A stretch of 64,000 nt of DNA from Cellulomonas sp. Y8 (GTDB taxonomy: Bacteria > Actinomycetota > Actinomycetes > Actinomycetales > Cellulomonadaceae), in NCBI RefSeq assembly GCF_008033115.1, contig NZ_CP041203.1:3844001-3908000 (forward strand), in the 5' to 3' direction. Under the pieces are notes generated by a model, which saw only the letters and a program-made list of their open reading frames with translations, was not told the DNA's origin and did no database searches. Position numbers and translations under genes: made by a program. Of this stretch, positions 52,467 through 61,369 are shown piece by piece. Position 1 is the first letter of the stretch, and each line of letters begins with the position of its first letter.

Positions 52467-52472
52467 GAGAAT
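52467..52472 (+). promoter_or_regulatory. -10-like GAGAAT, leaderless start of the GNAT gene
   Basis: GAGAAT is followed by seven bases and a GTG at 52480, suggesting the GTG rather than the ATG at 52471. Confidence 0.4.
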
Positions 52473-52479
52473 GGCCGGC

Positions 52480-52998
52480 GTGCAGCCCGCCCTGACCCTC
52501 CGCCCGATGACCGCGGAGCACGCCGAGGGGGTGCTCGCGGTGTTCGCGGAGGGGATCGCGACCGGGCACGCGACGTTCGAGAGCGCGGCGCCGGCCTGGG
52601 CGGAGTTCGACGCCTCCCACCTGCCGGAGCACCGCTTCGTCGCGCTGGACGCCGCCCCCAGCGCACCCGCCGGCCCCGTCCTCGGCTGGGTCGCCGCCTC
52701 CCCGGTGTCCCGTCGCGCGGTGTACGCGGGCGTGGTCGAGGCGTCGCTGTACGTCGGGGCCGCCGCCCGCGGCCGCGGGGTCGGGCGTGCGCTCATGGAC
52801 GCCCTGCTCGCGTCGGCGGAGGTCGGCGGGGTGTGGACCGTGCAGTCGACGGTGTTCCCCGAGAACGCCGGCAGCCTGGCGCTGCACGCCGCGGCGGGGT
52901 TCCGGGTGGTGGGCCGGCGGGAGCGGATCGCCCGGATGACGCACGGACCGCTGGCCGGGGAGTGGCGCGACGTCGTGCTGCTGGAGCGCCGTCTCTGA
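52480..52998 (+). CDS. GNAT acetyltransferase, phosphinothricin acetyltransferase-like
   Basis: This 172-residue protein matches the Bar/PAT-like GNAT group: TLRPMTAEHAEGV, FAEGIATGHATFES near residue 25 (substrate loop of this subgroup), the acetyl-CoA loop ARGRGVGRALMDALL, and FPENAGSLALHAAAGFRVVG near the end. Typical substrates are amino-acid-like amines; the exact one is unknown. The start is GTG at 52480 by leaderless spacing; ATG 52471 or GTG 52465 are alternatives. Confidence 0.88.
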   Translation: MQPALTLRPMTAEHAEGVLAVFAEGIATGHATFESAAPAWAEFDASHLPEHRFVALDAAPSAPAGPVLGWVAASPVSRRAVYAGVVEASLYVGAAARGRGVGRALMDALLASAEVGGVWTVQSTVFPENAGSLALHAAAGFRVVGRRERIARMTHGPLAGEWRDVVLLERRL

Positions 52999-53111
52999 CA
53001 CCCGGACCGCAGGGTCGCCAGGGACGAAGGTCCTGGTCAAACGGCGCGCGAGGCCCCAGGCTGGCCCCGGGGCTGGGGACGACGGCCCCGCGCACGACGC
53101 AGGGGGCTCGG

Positions 53112-53432
53112 ATGACACGTCGACGCCTGCCCCGGATCGCCGCGCTCAGCGGCCCGGAGGCCGCGCTCGCGCGGCACGTCGACGTGCACTCGCCCGTGCC
53201 CGCGGGCACGGACGCGCTGACCTGGACCCTGACGCTGCTGGACGGCGGCGGCATCCCCCTCGCCGAGAGCCGCACCACGTCGCCGGACTTCCCGCTGCCG
53301 CTCGCCGACATCGCGCAGGTGCACCTCGACGTCGTCGGGCTCGTGCGTGCGGGGGAGTGGGAGCCCGTCAGCACCCGCGCCGGCGGGGCTCGGTTCCGGG
53401 CGGCCGTCCGGCCCACGCCGCCGCCCGCGTAG
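53112..53432 (+). CDS. Small hypothetical protein
   Basis: This 106-residue protein is beta-rich (HVDVHSPVPAGTDALTWTLTL, IAQVHLDVVGLVRAGEWEPV). No family was recognised. The ATG has GGGGG upstream. It has no signal peptide. It ends at a bidirectional terminator shared with the CsbD-like gene. Confidence 0.58.
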   Translation: MTRRRLPRIAALSGPEAALARHVDVHSPVPAGTDALTWTLTLLDGGGIPLAESRTTSPDFPLPLADIAQVHLDVVGLVRAGEWEPVSTRAGGARFRAAVRPTPPPA

Positions 53433-53454
53433 CGACGCCCCTCCCCGCGCAGCA

Positions 53455-53490
53455 GCGCGCCCCGCCCCGGGTGCCCGGGACGGGGCGCGC
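53455..53490. terminator. Bidirectional terminator between the 53112 gene and the CsbD-like gene
   Basis: Seventeen-base arms (53455-53471 and 53474-53490) with one mismatch and a 2-base loop, between convergent genes. Confidence 0.75.
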
Positions 53491-53506
53491 GAGCCGATGG
53501 AGCGGC

Positions 53507-53680
53507 TCAGTGCTTGAACGCGTCCTTGACCTTCTCGCCGGCGCCCTTGAGGTCCGCCTTCGACTGGTCGGCGCGGCCCTCGGCCTCGAGGCCCTCGTCG
53601 TCCGAGGCGCGCCCGGTGGCCTCCTTGGCCTTGCCGGCAGCCTTCTCAGCCGCGTTGGCGATCTTGTCGTCGAGTCCCAT
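53507..53680 (-). CDS. CsbD-like stress protein
   Basis: This 57-residue protein has the CsbD repeat pattern KAAGKAKEATGRASDDEGLE and ADLKGAGEKVKDAFKH, with alternating charges and high Ala/Lys/Glu. CsbD family proteins are small, hydrophilic and stress-induced; their function is unsettled. AGGAGGACGT lies directly before the ATG. It is likely intrinsically disordered. Confidence 0.88.
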   Translation of the reverse strand: MGLDDKIANAAEKAAGKAKEATGRASDDEGLEAEGRADQSKADLKGAGEKVKDAFKH

Positions 53681-53783
53681 ACGTCCTCCTTCTCCGGACC
53701 GGTACGTCGTGCTCCCGACGCTAAGCCCGGCCGCGCACCGCCGCATCCGGAACGACCCGATCGGCGGAGGGCGAACCCCCAGG

Positions 53784-54209
53784 TCAGGGTGCGGCGGCCT
53801 CCGCCGACCCGGCTGCCTCCGCGGCGAGCAGCGCCGCGAGCTCGGACGGCGTCGAGCGCAGCAGGCAGAACTCGTTGCCCTCCGGGTCGGCGAGCACGTG
53901 CCAGGTGGCGTCCGGGCCCTGACCGATGTCGACCTGCACCGCGCCGAGCGCGAGCAGCCGCTCGAGCTCGGTGGCCTGGTCGGATCCGTCCGGCGGCCGC
54001 ACATCGACGTGCAGCCGGTTCTTCACGCGCTTGGCGTCCGGCACCCGCAGGAACAGCCAGGGCGACGCGGAGACCCCGGGCGGCGGCTCCAGGTCGACCT
54101 CGTCGTCGTCCTCCTCGACGACGCGCCAGCCCAGCACGTCGGCCCACCAGCGGGCGAGCGACGAGGGGTGGTGCGAGTCGATGCACAGCTGCGCCACGGC
54201 GAGTCCCAT
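53784..54209 (-). CDS. VOC/glyoxalase-like domain protein
   Basis: This 141-residue protein has two VOC half-modules: LCIDSHHPSSLARWWADVLG and, after the linker, RLHVDVRPPDG with DPEGNEFCLL near the end. Metal ligands of classical glyoxalases (His, Glu) are partly present (HHP, NEFC). The substrate is unknown; some relatives bind drugs. The ATG is preceded by TACCGT six bases upstream on its strand, a leaderless start. Confidence 0.88.
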   Translation of the reverse strand: MGLAVAQLCIDSHHPSSLARWWADVLGWRVVEEDDDEVDLEPPPGVSASPWLFLRVPDAKRVKNRLHVDVRPPDGSDQATELERLLALGAVQVDIGQGPDATWHVLADPEGNEFCLLRSTPSELAALLAAEAAGSAEAAAP

Positions 54210-54215
54210 GGCGCG

Positions 54216-54221
54216 ACGGTA
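54216..54221 (-). promoter_or_regulatory. -10 box TACCGT, leaderless start of the VOC gene
   Basis: On the minus strand TACCGT is followed by six bases and the ATG. Confidence 0.5.
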
Positions 54222-54262
54222 GGTCGCCGCGGGCCGCCGCACCAGACCCCCCGGGCGCGGAT

Positions 54263-54298
54263 CGGGCCCGGCGCGCGGCGGACCGCGTGCCGGGCCCG
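54263..54298 (-). terminator. Terminator of the map-ppgk operon
   Basis: Sixteen-base arms (54263-54278 and 54283-54298) with one G:U and a 4-base loop, starting 4 bases after the ppgk stop codon. Confidence 0.75.
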
Positions 54299-54302
54299 GT
54301 CG

Positions 54303-55100
54303 TCAGTCGCCCTTGACCCCCGCGACGGGGGTGCCGGCCCGGGCGGCGAGCGCGGCGGCGCCGACGATGCCGGCCGCGTTCCGCAGCTGCGCCGGCACGA
54401 TCGGCGCGCGCAGGTGCAGCAGCGGGAGGAACTTCTCGTGGTGCTTGGACACGCCGCCGCCGACGACGATGAGGTCCGGCCAGAACAGGTCCTCGATGAC
54501 GCCGAAGTACCGCTGGAGCCGCTCGGCCCACTGCGGGAAGTCGAGGTCCTCGCGCTCGCGCGCGGAGTCGGCGGCGCGCGACTCGGCGTCGTGGCCGTCG
54601 ATCTCGAGGTGCCCCAGCTCGAGGTTCGGCACCAGGACGCCGTCGGCGACGATCGCGGTCCCGATGCCGGTGCCGAGCGTGCAGATGAACGTGACGCCGG
54701 AGGTCGAGCGCGCGGCGCCGTACAGGGTCTCGGCGTAGCCGGCGGCGTCGGCGTCGTTGACCGCGAGGACCGGCCGGCCGAGCGCGTCGCCGAGGACGTG
54801 CTCGATGTTGGTGCCGATCCAGGAGCCGTCGACGTTCGCGGCGGACCGGGCGACACCGTGCTGGACGACCGCCGGGAACGTCACGCCGATGGCGGCGTCC
54901 TCGGGCAGGTCGAACCGCTCGACCAGCTCGACGACCGTCTCCGCGACCGCGGCGGGGGTGGCCGGCTGGGGGGTGGGGATGCGGACGCGGTCGGCGGCGA
55001 ACTCGCCCGTGGCCAGGTCGACCGGCGCGCCCTTGATGCCGGACCCGCCGATGTCGATGCCGAACGCCGTCTGCTCGTTCTTGCCGTGGTGGTTGCTCAT
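54303..55100 (-). CDS. ppgk: Polyphosphate glucokinase
   Basis: This 265-residue ROK-family enzyme phosphorylates glucose with polyphosphate or [12 protein letters not shown] at about 16-24 binds phosphate; the catalytic Asp lies in [20 protein letters not shown] and LELGHLEI follow. The Gly-rich pattern and length match actinobacterial PPGK. Its start overlaps the map stop by four bases, so it is translated with map. The stop is followed by a terminator. Glucose phosphorylation from polyphosphate is typical of this group. Confidence 0.95.
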   Translation of the reverse strand: MSNHHGKNEQTAFGIDIGGSGIKGAPVDLATGEFAADRVRIPTPQPATPAAVAETVVELVERFDLPEDAAIGVTFPAVVQHGVARSAANVDGSWIGTNIEHVLGDALGRPVLAVNDADAAGYAETLYGAARSTSGVTFICTLGTGIGTAIVADGVLVPNLELGHLEIDGHDAESRAADSAREREDLDFPQWAERLQRYFGVIEDLFWPDLIVVGGGVSKHHEKFLPLLHLRAPIVPAQLRNAAGIVGAAALAARAGTPVAGVKGD

Positions 55101-55969
55101 GGGAGTGTGAGGATCTCCGCTCCGGTGTCGGTGACCAGCAGGGTGTGCTCGAACTGCGCGCTGCGGCGCAGGTCCGCGGTGACCACGGTCCACCCGTCGT
55201 CCCACGTCGTCCAGTCGGCGGTGCCCAGGTTGAGCATCGGCTCGATCGTGAACACCATCCCGGGCTCGATGACCCGGTCGTACATCGGGGCCGCGTCGTA
55301 GTGCGGGATGACGAGCCCGGTGTGGAACGCCTCGCCGACGCCGTGGCCGGTGTAGTCGCGCACGACGCCGTAGCCGAACCGCGCGGCGTACTTCTCGATG
55401 ACCCGCCCGATGACGTTGACCTCGCGGCCGGGGCGCACCGCCTTGATCGCGCGCGCCAGCGCCTCCTCGGTCCGTTCCACGAGCAGCCGGGACTCCTCGT
55501 CCACGTCGCCGCACAGGAACGTCGCGTTGTTGTCGCCGTGCACGCCGTCGACGTAGGCGGTGATGTCGAGGTTCACGATGTCGCCGTCCTCGAGGACGGT
55601 GGAGTCGGGGATGCCGTGGCAGATGACCTCGTTCACCGAGGTGCAGACCGACTTCGGGAAGCCGCGGTAGCCGAGCGTCGACGGGTACGCGTGGTGGTCG
55701 AGCAGGAACTCGTGGCCGATGCGGTCGAGCTCGTCGGTGGTGACCCCGGGCGCGACGTGCCGGCCGACCTCCTGCAGCGCCTGCGCGGCGATCCGCGCGG
55801 ACACCCGGATGCGCTCGACGACCTCGGGGGCGACGACGTCGCTGCCGGTGTACGGGGTCGGCGCGGGCCGGTCGACGTACTCGGGGCGGGGGATCGAGGC
55901 GGGGACCGGTCGCCGGGGGCTCACGGTGCCCGGGACCAGCGCCGGCCTCGGCGCGTGCACGGACGTCAT
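55097..55969 (-). CDS. map: Methionine aminopeptidase
   Basis: This 290-residue enzyme removes the initiator Met. It has the five metal ligands of the pita-bread fold: two Asp in [16 protein letters not shown], His in [11 protein letters not shown], Glu in FTIEPML and Glu in QFEHTLL. The first 45 residues are a Pro-rich extension common in actinobacterial MetAP with an SH3-like binding role suggested. The ATG is preceded by TAGACT seven bases upstream. It overlaps ppgk by four bases. Confidence 0.96.
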   Translation of the reverse strand: MTSVHAPRPALVPGTVSPRRPVPASIPRPEYVDRPAPTPYTGSDVVAPEVVERIRVSARIAAQALQEVGRHVAPGVTTDELDRIGHEFLLDHHAYPSTLGYRGFPKSVCTSVNEVICHGIPDSTVLEDGDIVNLDITAYVDGVHGDNNATFLCGDVDEESRLLVERTEEALARAIKAVRPGREVNVIGRVIEKYAARFGYGVVRDYTGHGVGEAFHTGLVIPHYDAAPMYDRVIEPGMVFTIEPMLNLGTADWTTWDDGWTVVTADLRRSAQFEHTLLVTDTGAEILTLP

Positions 55970-55976
55970 GCCTGGC

Positions 55977-55982
55977 AGTCTA
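55977..55982 (-). promoter_or_regulatory. -10 box TAGACT, leaderless start of map
   Basis: On the minus strand TAGACT is followed by seven bases and the ATG of map. Confidence 0.55.
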
Positions 55983-56038
55983 CGAAGAAGCGGTCGTGCC
56001 GGGTGAGCCGGACGGCCCAGGACGAGGAGGACGGACCC

Positions 56039-56212
56039 GTGGCCGACGAGTTCTACTACAACACCGAGACCGGGCAGGTCGAGCAGGGCAAGCAGTCGAC
56101 GTGGTCGCACCTGATGGGCCCCTACCCGACGCGCGAGGCGGCGCAGCACGCGCTGGAGAAGGCCCGGTCCCGCACCGAGGCGTGGGACGAGGAGGACCGC
56201 CGGGACGGCTGA
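56039..56212 (+). CDS. SPOR-domain-like small protein
   Basis: This 57-residue protein reads [16 protein letters not shown], then [19 protein letters not shown] and [10 protein letters not shown]. Very similar short proteins are encoded beside map in other actinobacteria and are annotated as SPOR-like because of the GPYxTREEA segment. Their role is unknown. GTG start. It is divergent from map. Confidence 0.85.
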   Translation: MADEFYYNTETGQVEQGKQSTWSHLMGPYPTREAAQHALEKARSRTEAWDEEDRRDG

Positions 56213-56261
56213 GCCGCGGCCCCGGGCGACCCTGCCCCGGACCTGGCCGGACCCGGGGCGG

Positions 56262-57041
56262 TCAGCCCGCCGGCGCCTCGCCGCGCAGGCGGGCGGCCAC
56301 CTCGGCGACGACCTCGGGGGAGCCGACGATCTCGAAGTGCATCTCGTCGCGCCGGCCGTCGAAGTCGCCGCCCCACGCGACCGCCGGGTGCACCTCCGCG
56401 AGGATCGCGCGGATCGCCGCGACCTGGTCGTCGTCGAACGTGTCCTGGGCGCCGAGCGGGTGCTCGGTCGCGTTGAGGTCGATCGACGTGCCCGAGGCGT
56501 GGTTCGACAGCCCGTCGCCGGCCTCGTCCTCCTCGCCGCGCACCGTGCGGTAGCCCCAGCCCCACGAGCTCGCGGGGTCGACCGGCTCGACCTCGGCGTC
56601 GAACCTCGCGGCCACGTGCTCGAGCACGAACCGGACGTCCCCGCCGCGGAGCCGGCCGGTGACCCACGGGGAGATCTCGAGCTGGGGGTCGGCGCCGTCG
56701 TCGAACGCGGGCCAGCAGTTCTGCGAGGTCGTCGCGTCGGGCACGCACGAGGCGTCGACGACGGCGACCGGCACCGGGTCCGGCTCGGCGGCGGGCTCCG
56801 GTCCGCCCAGGAGCCGGACGACGGCGACGACGAGGGTCACGACGAGGGCGATCACCACGGCCGCCGCGACCCCGAGGACCACCACGCCGCGCCGGGTCAG
56901 GCGCAGCCGGGGCTGCCGGGCCGGCGGGCGCGGGCCGCGCGGGGCCGACGACCCGGGTGCCGACGAGCGCGGGGCGGAGGACCCCGCAGGGGACATGGAG
57001 CGCGCCGCGGCCGGCTGCTGGACGGCGGAGTCGCGGCGCAT
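56262..57041 (-). CDS. Membrane-anchored M15 family D-Ala-D-Ala carboxypeptidase-like protein
   Basis: This 259-residue protein has a cytoplasmic Ser/Pro/Arg-rich tail (1-50), one membrane helix (52-76, [20 protein letters not shown]) and an extracytoplasmic M15C peptidase domain. It has the zinc ligands His181 and Asp188 in [12 protein letters not shown] and His235 in DEMHFEI. These enzymes trim peptidoglycan peptides. The ATG is preceded by TACGCT six bases upstream (minus strand), a leaderless start. The large open frame upstream is not part of the gene. Confidence 0.92.
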   Translation of the reverse strand: MRRDSAVQQPAAARSMSPAGSSAPRSSAPGSSAPRGPRPPARQPRLRLTRRGVVVLGVAAAVVIALVVTLVVAVVRLLGGPEPAAEPDPVPVAVVDASCVPDATTSQNCWPAFDDGADPQLEISPWVTGRLRGGDVRFVLEHVAARFDAEVEPVDPASSWGWGYRTVRGEEDEAGDGLSNHASGTSIDLNATEHPLGAQDTFDDDQVAAIRAILAEVHPAVAWGGDFDGRRDEMHFEIVGSPEVVAEVAARLRGEAPAG

Positions 57042-57047
57042 GCGACG

Positions 57048-57053
57048 AGCGTA
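57048..57053 (-). promoter_or_regulatory. -10 box TACGCT, leaderless start of the M15 peptidase gene
   Basis: On the minus strand TACGCT is followed by six bases and the ATG. Confidence 0.5.
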
Positions 57054-57169
57054 GGGGGCCCGGGGGCCGACCGGGTGCAGCACGCGCGACGCGAGACGGT
57101 GCGGGACGACGCTGCGCGGCGGGGGAGCGATCGGAGCGCGCCGGGGGACCGACGGCGCGGGCGGCGTGA

Positions 57170-58729
57170 TCAGCGGCGGGCGAGGTGCGCGACGACGGGC
57201 CGGTGGTCGCTCGCGCCGACGCGGTCCAGCACGCCGAACGCCGTCACCCGCCAGGCCCGCCCGTCGACGAGCACGTGGTCGATCGGCGCCGCCAGCACGC
57301 GGGGCACGTCCGCGGGCCACGTCCCCAGGCCGGCCGCACCGACCTCGGCGGCCGCGTCGACGCACGGGCCCAGGTCGTCCAGGCCGGGGTGGTCGAGGGT
57401 CGCGTTGAGGTCGCCCGCGACGATCGCGCCGGGGGTGCTCCGGCAGACCTCGGCGATCCCGACCGCGTGCGCGCGCCAGTCCGGCATCGACGACTCCGCG
57501 GAGGGCGCGCGGGTGTGGGCAGCGACCACGACGTCGGGCGCGGGCGGGGTCGTCCGGGCCGAGCCCGTGTCCACCGGGTACGCGGTGTCGCCCGGGGAGG
57601 CGGGGGTGTGTTCTGCGGGGGTGTCCACCGGGTACGCGGTGTCGCCCGGGGAGGCGGGGGTGTGTTCTGCGGGGGTGTCCACCGGGTACGCGGTGTCGTC
57701 CGGGGAAGCGGGGGTTCGTTCTGCGCGGGTGTCCACCGGGTACGCGGTGTCGCCCGGGGAGGCGGGGGTTTGTTCTGCGTGGGCGTCCACCGGGTACGCG
57801 GTGGGTGCGGTGTGCGCGCCGTCGGAAGGGACGTCGCCTCGGCGGGGGTGCGCGGTGTACGCGTTGTCGGAATGGACGTCGCCTCGGCCTGGGTACGCGG
57901 TGTACGCGTTGTCGGAAGGGACGTCGCTCCTCGCGGGGTACGCGGTGGACGCACCGCCGGCGCGCACCGCCGCGAAGGTGCCGAGCTCGGTGGCGGGCAG
58001 GCCCGCGGACGTCTGCGTGTAGCCGCCCAGGCTGTCCCGGACCAGGAGGGCGACGCCCTCGACCCGGGTGCTCTCCGAGTCCGCGGCGAGGGCGGTGGTC
58101 GGGCGGCCGGCGTCGGTCAGCGCGCGGGCCACGGCGCGGGCGGTCGAGGCGGACGTCTCGGCCAGGACGACCAGGTCGGCGTCCTGCTGCTCGACCAGGG
58201 CGGTCAGGTCGTCGGCCTCGACGACCCCGAAGGTGTTGAACGACAGCACGACCAGATCGCCGTCGGCGGCCGGCCCCGCGCCCGAGCCGTCGACGCCGCG
58301 ACCGACGACCACGGCCGCCTGCGCGGCGGCGCCCAGCACCAGGACGCCTGCCAGGGCCAGGGGCAGCCGCCAACCGGGCCGGCGCACCCCCGCGCGCCCG
58401 GCGACCTGCCGCCAGCCCGCGACGGCCCCCACCAGCAGCACGGCCCCGCCGACCAGCAGGCACGCGACGAGCCCGCGCAGCGCGACGAGCTGGGCGACGG
58501 GGGTCCGGTCCGCCAGACCGAGCCGGTCGGGGGCGAGCAGCACGACGACGGCCGCGGCCGCGAGCAGCAGGACCCCGGCCGCGAGCACCGCGCGGACGGC
58601 CGAGCCCCGCCGGAGGCGGCCGCGCGGGCCACCGCCGGCCGGGCCACCGCCCGGACGGCCGCCGTCGGGGCCGCCCGCGGTCGCGCCCGACCCGGTCAGC
58701 TGAGGAACGAGTGCTCGGCGTCGGGCCAC
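57170..58729 (-). CDS. Membrane-anchored endonuclease/exonuclease/phosphatase protein with internal repeats
   Basis: This protein of about 519 residues has three membrane helices in the first 140 residues, then an EEP-fold domain: [40 protein letters not shown] and GASDHRPVV. All catalytic motifs (Asn, Glu, Asp/Asn, Asp-His) are present. Residues about 260-388 are an insert of two repeat arrays: [15 protein letters not shown] units (15 residues) and [18 protein letters not shown] units (18 residues). They lie before the strand [10 protein letters not shown], inside the catalytic fold. The start is uncertain; GTG 58729 overlaps panB by 34 bases. Confidence 0.85.
   Translation of the reverse strand: MARRRALVPQLTGSGATAGGPDGGRPGGGPAGGGPRGRLRRGSAVRAVLAAGVLLLAAAAVVVLLAPDRLGLADRTPVAQLVALRGLVACLLVGGAVLLVGAVAGWRQVAGRAGVRRPGWRLPLALAGVLVLGAAAQAAVVVGRGVDGSGAGPAADGDLVVLSFNTFGVVEADDLTALVEQQDADLVVLAETSASTARAVARALTDAGRPTTALAADSESTRVEGVALLVRDSLGGYTQTSAGLPATELGTFAAVRAGGASTAYPARSDVPSDNAYTAYPGRGDVHSDNAYTAHPRRGDVPSDGAHTAPTAYPVDAHAEQTPASPGDTAYPVDTRAERTPASPDDTAYPVDTPAEHTPASPGDTAYPVDTPAEHTPASPGDTAYPVDTGSARTTPPAPDVVVAAHTRAPSAESSMPDWRAHAVGIAEVCRSTPGAIVAGDLNATLDHPGLDDLGPCVDAAAEVGAAGLGTWPADVPRVLAAPIDHVLVDGRAWRVTAFGVLDRVGASDHRPVVAHLARR
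57567..57803. repeat. 54-base tandem repeat, four full units plus a partial
   Basis: Units start at 57567, 57621, 57675 and 57729, with a partial from 57783. Each is exactly 54 bases, so 18 codons, and the units are nearly identical. They encode [22 protein letters not shown] repeats inside the EEP protein. Confidence 0.93.
57807..57952. repeat. 45-base tandem repeat, three units plus a partial
   Basis: Units start at 57807, 57852 and 57897, with a partial from 57942. Each is 45 bases, so 15 codons, encoding [19 protein letters not shown] repeats. They directly follow the 54-base array. Confidence 0.9.
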
Positions 58730-59538
58730 TGCCCGCCGCGCACCTCGGCGGCGTACGCCCGGGCGGCCTCGCCCAGCAGCTGGCCGACCGGGGCGAACGC
58801 CTTGGCGAACCGCGGCGACCACTCGCCCATGCCGGCCATGTCGGTCCAGACGAGCACCTGGCCGTCGCACTCGGCGCCCGCGCCGATGCCGATCGTCGGG
58901 ATGCGCAGGATCTCGGTGACGCGCGCGGCGACCGGCGCCGGCACCATCTCGAGGACGACCGCGACCGCGCCGGCCTCCTGCACGGCCAGGGCGTCCTCGG
59001 CGAGCCGCTCGGCCGCCTCGTCGCCGCGGCCCTGCACCCGGTGTCCGCCGAGCGTGTTCTCCGACTGCGGGGTGAAGCCCAGGTGCCCGACGACGGGGAT
59101 GCCGGCGTCCGTGAGGGCGCGGATCTGCGGGGCCACCCGCACGCCGCCCTCGAACTTCACGGCGTGCGCGCCGGCCTCCTTGAGGTACCGCGCGGCGGTC
59201 GCGAGGGCCTGCGCCGGGCCGGCCTCGTAGGAGCCGAACGGCAGGTCCGCGACGACGAGCGCCCGGCGGGCCGCCCGCACGACGGCGCGGGTCGGCGGGA
59301 TCATCTCGTCGACCGTCACCGGGATCGGCGAGGCGTGGCCGAGCATGGTGTTGCCGATCGAGTCGCCGACGAGCAGCAGGTCGATCCCCGCGTCGTCGAA
59401 GATGCGCGCCGTCGCGAAGTCGTAGGCGGTGAGCATCGTGAGCCGCTCGCCGCGGGCCTTCGCCTCGGCGAGGTGGTGCACGCGGACGCGCCGCGGCGCG
59501 GGTGCGGGGGTGGCTGCCGGGGTCGGCTGCTCGGACAT
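58696..59538 (-). CDS. panB: 3-methyl-2-oxobutanoate hydroxymethyltransferase
   Basis: PanB makes ketopantoate from 2-oxoisovalerate and methylene-tetrahydrofolate, the first step to pantothenate and CoA. The 280-residue protein has [28 protein letters not shown], the metal-binding Asp and Glu residues ([15 protein letters not shown]) and the catalytic Glu in VLEMVPAP. The ATG overlaps the nadE stop by one base, so it is coupled to nadE. Confidence 0.97.
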   Translation of the reverse strand: MSEQPTPAATPAPAPRRVRVHHLAEAKARGERLTMLTAYDFATARIFDDAGIDLLLVGDSIGNTMLGHASPIPVTVDEMIPPTRAVVRAARRALVVADLPFGSYEAGPAQALATAARYLKEAGAHAVKFEGGVRVAPQIRALTDAGIPVVGHLGFTPQSENTLGGHRVQGRGDEAAERLAEDALAVQEAGAVAVVLEMVPAPVAARVTEILRIPTIGIGAGAECDGQVLVWTDMAGMGEWSPRFAKAFAPVGQLLGEAARAYAAEVRGGQWPDAEHSFLS

Positions 59539-61274
59539 CAGTGCTGCTCCACGGTGTCGGTGGTCGTGCCGGTCGCGCGCGCTGTGGTCCCCGCCGAGGC
59601 GGCGGTGTCCACGGGCTCGCGCCAGCGCGTGGTGATCGGCAGCCTACGGTCCCGGCCGAACGCCAGGGCCGTGACCTTGGGGCCGAGCGGGTACTGCCGG
59701 CGCTTCCACTCGGCGCGGTCGACGAGCTGCAGCACCCGGTCGACGATCTCCGGGTCGAAGCCGCGGGCCAGCAGCTCGGCGCGGCCCTCGGCGTGCTCGA
59801 CGTAGGCGTCCAGCACCTGGTCCAGCAGGTCGTACGGGGGCAGCGAGTCCTGGTCGACCTGGCCCGGACGGAGCTCCGCCGACGGCGGCTTGGTGATCGA
59901 GTTCTCCGGGATCGGCGGGAGGTCGCCGGCGTCGAGGGCGTGGTTGTTCCGCCAGCGCGCGAGCGCCCACACCCGGGACTTGTCGACGTCCTTGAGCGGG
60001 GCGTACCCGCCGACGGCGTCGCCGTAGATCGTCGAGTAGCCGACCGCGAGCTCGGTCTTGTTGCCGGTCGCGAGCACCAGGTGGCCCTCCGCGTTGGACA
60101 GCGCCATGAGGATCACGCCGCGCACGCGCGCCTGCAGGTTCTCCGCGGCGACGCCGTCGAGCGCCATCTCGCCCTCGAACGCGTCGACCATGGGCTTGAT
60201 CGCCTGCACCCGGTAGTCGGCGCCGACCCGCTTCGCCAGGTCGGCCGCGTCGTCCTTGGAGTGGTCCGACGACCAGCGCGACGGCATCGAGACGCCGACG
60301 ACCTTGTCGCCGCCGATCGCGTCCGCCGCGATCGCGGCCACCAGCGCGGAGTCGATGCCGCCGGACATGCCGAGCACGACGGACCGGAAGCCGTTCTTCC
60401 GGACGTAGCCGGCCAGGCCGGTGACGAGCGCGCGGTAGATCTCCTCGTCCGGGTCGAGCGGCTGGGCGGTCGTCCCGCGCTCGAGGGCCGCCCCGCGGGC
60501 CGGCAGGTCCCAGACCAGCAGGTGCTCGACGAACTGCGGCGCCGACGCCAGAAGCGTGCCGTCCGGGCCGATGACGAACGAGCCGCCGTCGAACACCAGG
60601 TCGTCCTGGCCGCCGACCATGTTCACGTAGGCCAGCGGCGCGGCGACCTCGGCGGCGCGGCGCGCGGCCAGGTCGGTGCGGATGTGCCCCTTGCCCTCCT
60701 CGAACGGCGAGCCGTTGATGACGAGCAGCAGGTCGATGTCGTCGTCGGACAGCTCGGCGACCGGGCCGTCCTGCCAGATGTCCTCGCAGATGAGCAGGCC
60801 GATGCGGCGCCCGGCCACCTCGACCACCGTCGGCTCGCCGCCGGGCGTGAAGATGCGGAACTCGTCGAAGACGCCGTAGTTCGGCAGGTGGTGCTTGTCG
60901 TACCGCTGGTGCACCGAGCCGCGCTGGAGCACGACCGCCTGGTTCGTGGGGCGCGCCGGGGCGTCCTCGTGCTCGCGCTGCGTCCGCTCGCCGACGGTGC
61001 CGACGACCACGGTCAGGTCACCCAGGCCGGCGTCGTCCAGCGCCCGCGCCAGGTCGGCGAGCGCGCGCTCGGCGCCGCGGCGGAACGAGGCGCGCAGCGC
61101 CAGGTCCTCGATCGGGTAGCCGGTGATCGTCATCTCGGGGAACGCGACCACGTCGGCGCCGGCCTCGGCGGCCTTCCGGGCCCACGTGAGGACGGCGTCG
61201 GCGTTGCCGGCGAGGTCGCCCACGCAGGTGTCGATCTGGGCGAGGGCGACGCGGAGTCCGGTCTGGTCAGGCAT
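59538..61274 (-). CDS. nadE: Glutamine-dependent NAD+ synthetase
   Basis: NadE amidates deamido-NAD with ammonia from glutamine. The 578-residue protein has the nitrilase-type glutaminase domain with Glu47 (FPEMTITGY), Lys127 ([10 protein letters not shown]) and Cys163 (LLICEDIWQ), and the synthetase domain with SGGIDS at 304-309. All catalytic residues are present. A TAGGCT box seven bases upstream of the ATG (minus strand) gives a leaderless start. It is divergent from glnA2 and overlaps panB by one base. Confidence 0.97.
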   Translation of the reverse strand: MPDQTGLRVALAQIDTCVGDLAGNADAVLTWARKAAEAGADVVAFPEMTITGYPIEDLALRASFRRGAERALADLARALDDAGLGDLTVVVGTVGERTQREHEDAPARPTNQAVVLQRGSVHQRYDKHHLPNYGVFDEFRIFTPGGEPTVVEVAGRRIGLLICEDIWQDGPVAELSDDDIDLLLVINGSPFEEGKGHIRTDLAARRAAEVAAPLAYVNMVGGQDDLVFDGGSFVIGPDGTLLASAPQFVEHLLVWDLPARGAALERGTTAQPLDPDEEIYRALVTGLAGYVRKNGFRSVVLGMSGGIDSALVAAIAADAIGGDKVVGVSMPSRWSSDHSKDDAADLAKRVGADYRVQAIKPMVDAFEGEMALDGVAAENLQARVRGVILMALSNAEGHLVLATGNKTELAVGYSTIYGDAVGGYAPLKDVDKSRVWALARWRNNHALDAGDLPPIPENSITKPPSAELRPGQVDQDSLPPYDLLDQVLDAYVEHAEGRAELLARGFDPEIVDRVLQLVDRAEWKRRQYPLGPKVTALAFGRDRRLPITTRWREPVDTAASAGTTARATGTTTDTVEQH

Positions 61275-61281
61275 ACCGGTG

Positions 61282-61287
61282 AGCCTA
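61282..61287 (-). promoter_or_regulatory. -10 box TAGGCT, leaderless start of nadE-panB
   Basis: On the minus strand TAGGCT is followed by seven bases and the nadE ATG. Confidence 0.55.
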
Positions 61288-61356
61288 TTCCGGCCGGGAG
61301 GGGCCCGGCGCGACGAGGCCCGGCGCGTGCGTCACCTCGCGGACACACGGATCAGG

Positions 61357-61362
61357 CAGGAT
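61357..61362 (+). promoter_or_regulatory. -10-like CAGGAT, leaderless start of glnA2
   Basis: CAGGAT is followed by seven bases and the ATG at 61370, favouring that start over the ATG at 61361. Confidence 0.5.
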
Positions 61363-61369
61363 GTCCCCC

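Noticed and set aside
57567-57952. CRISPR array
   Set aside because: The units are contiguous without spacers, in frame, and lie inside a conserved catalytic domain gene.
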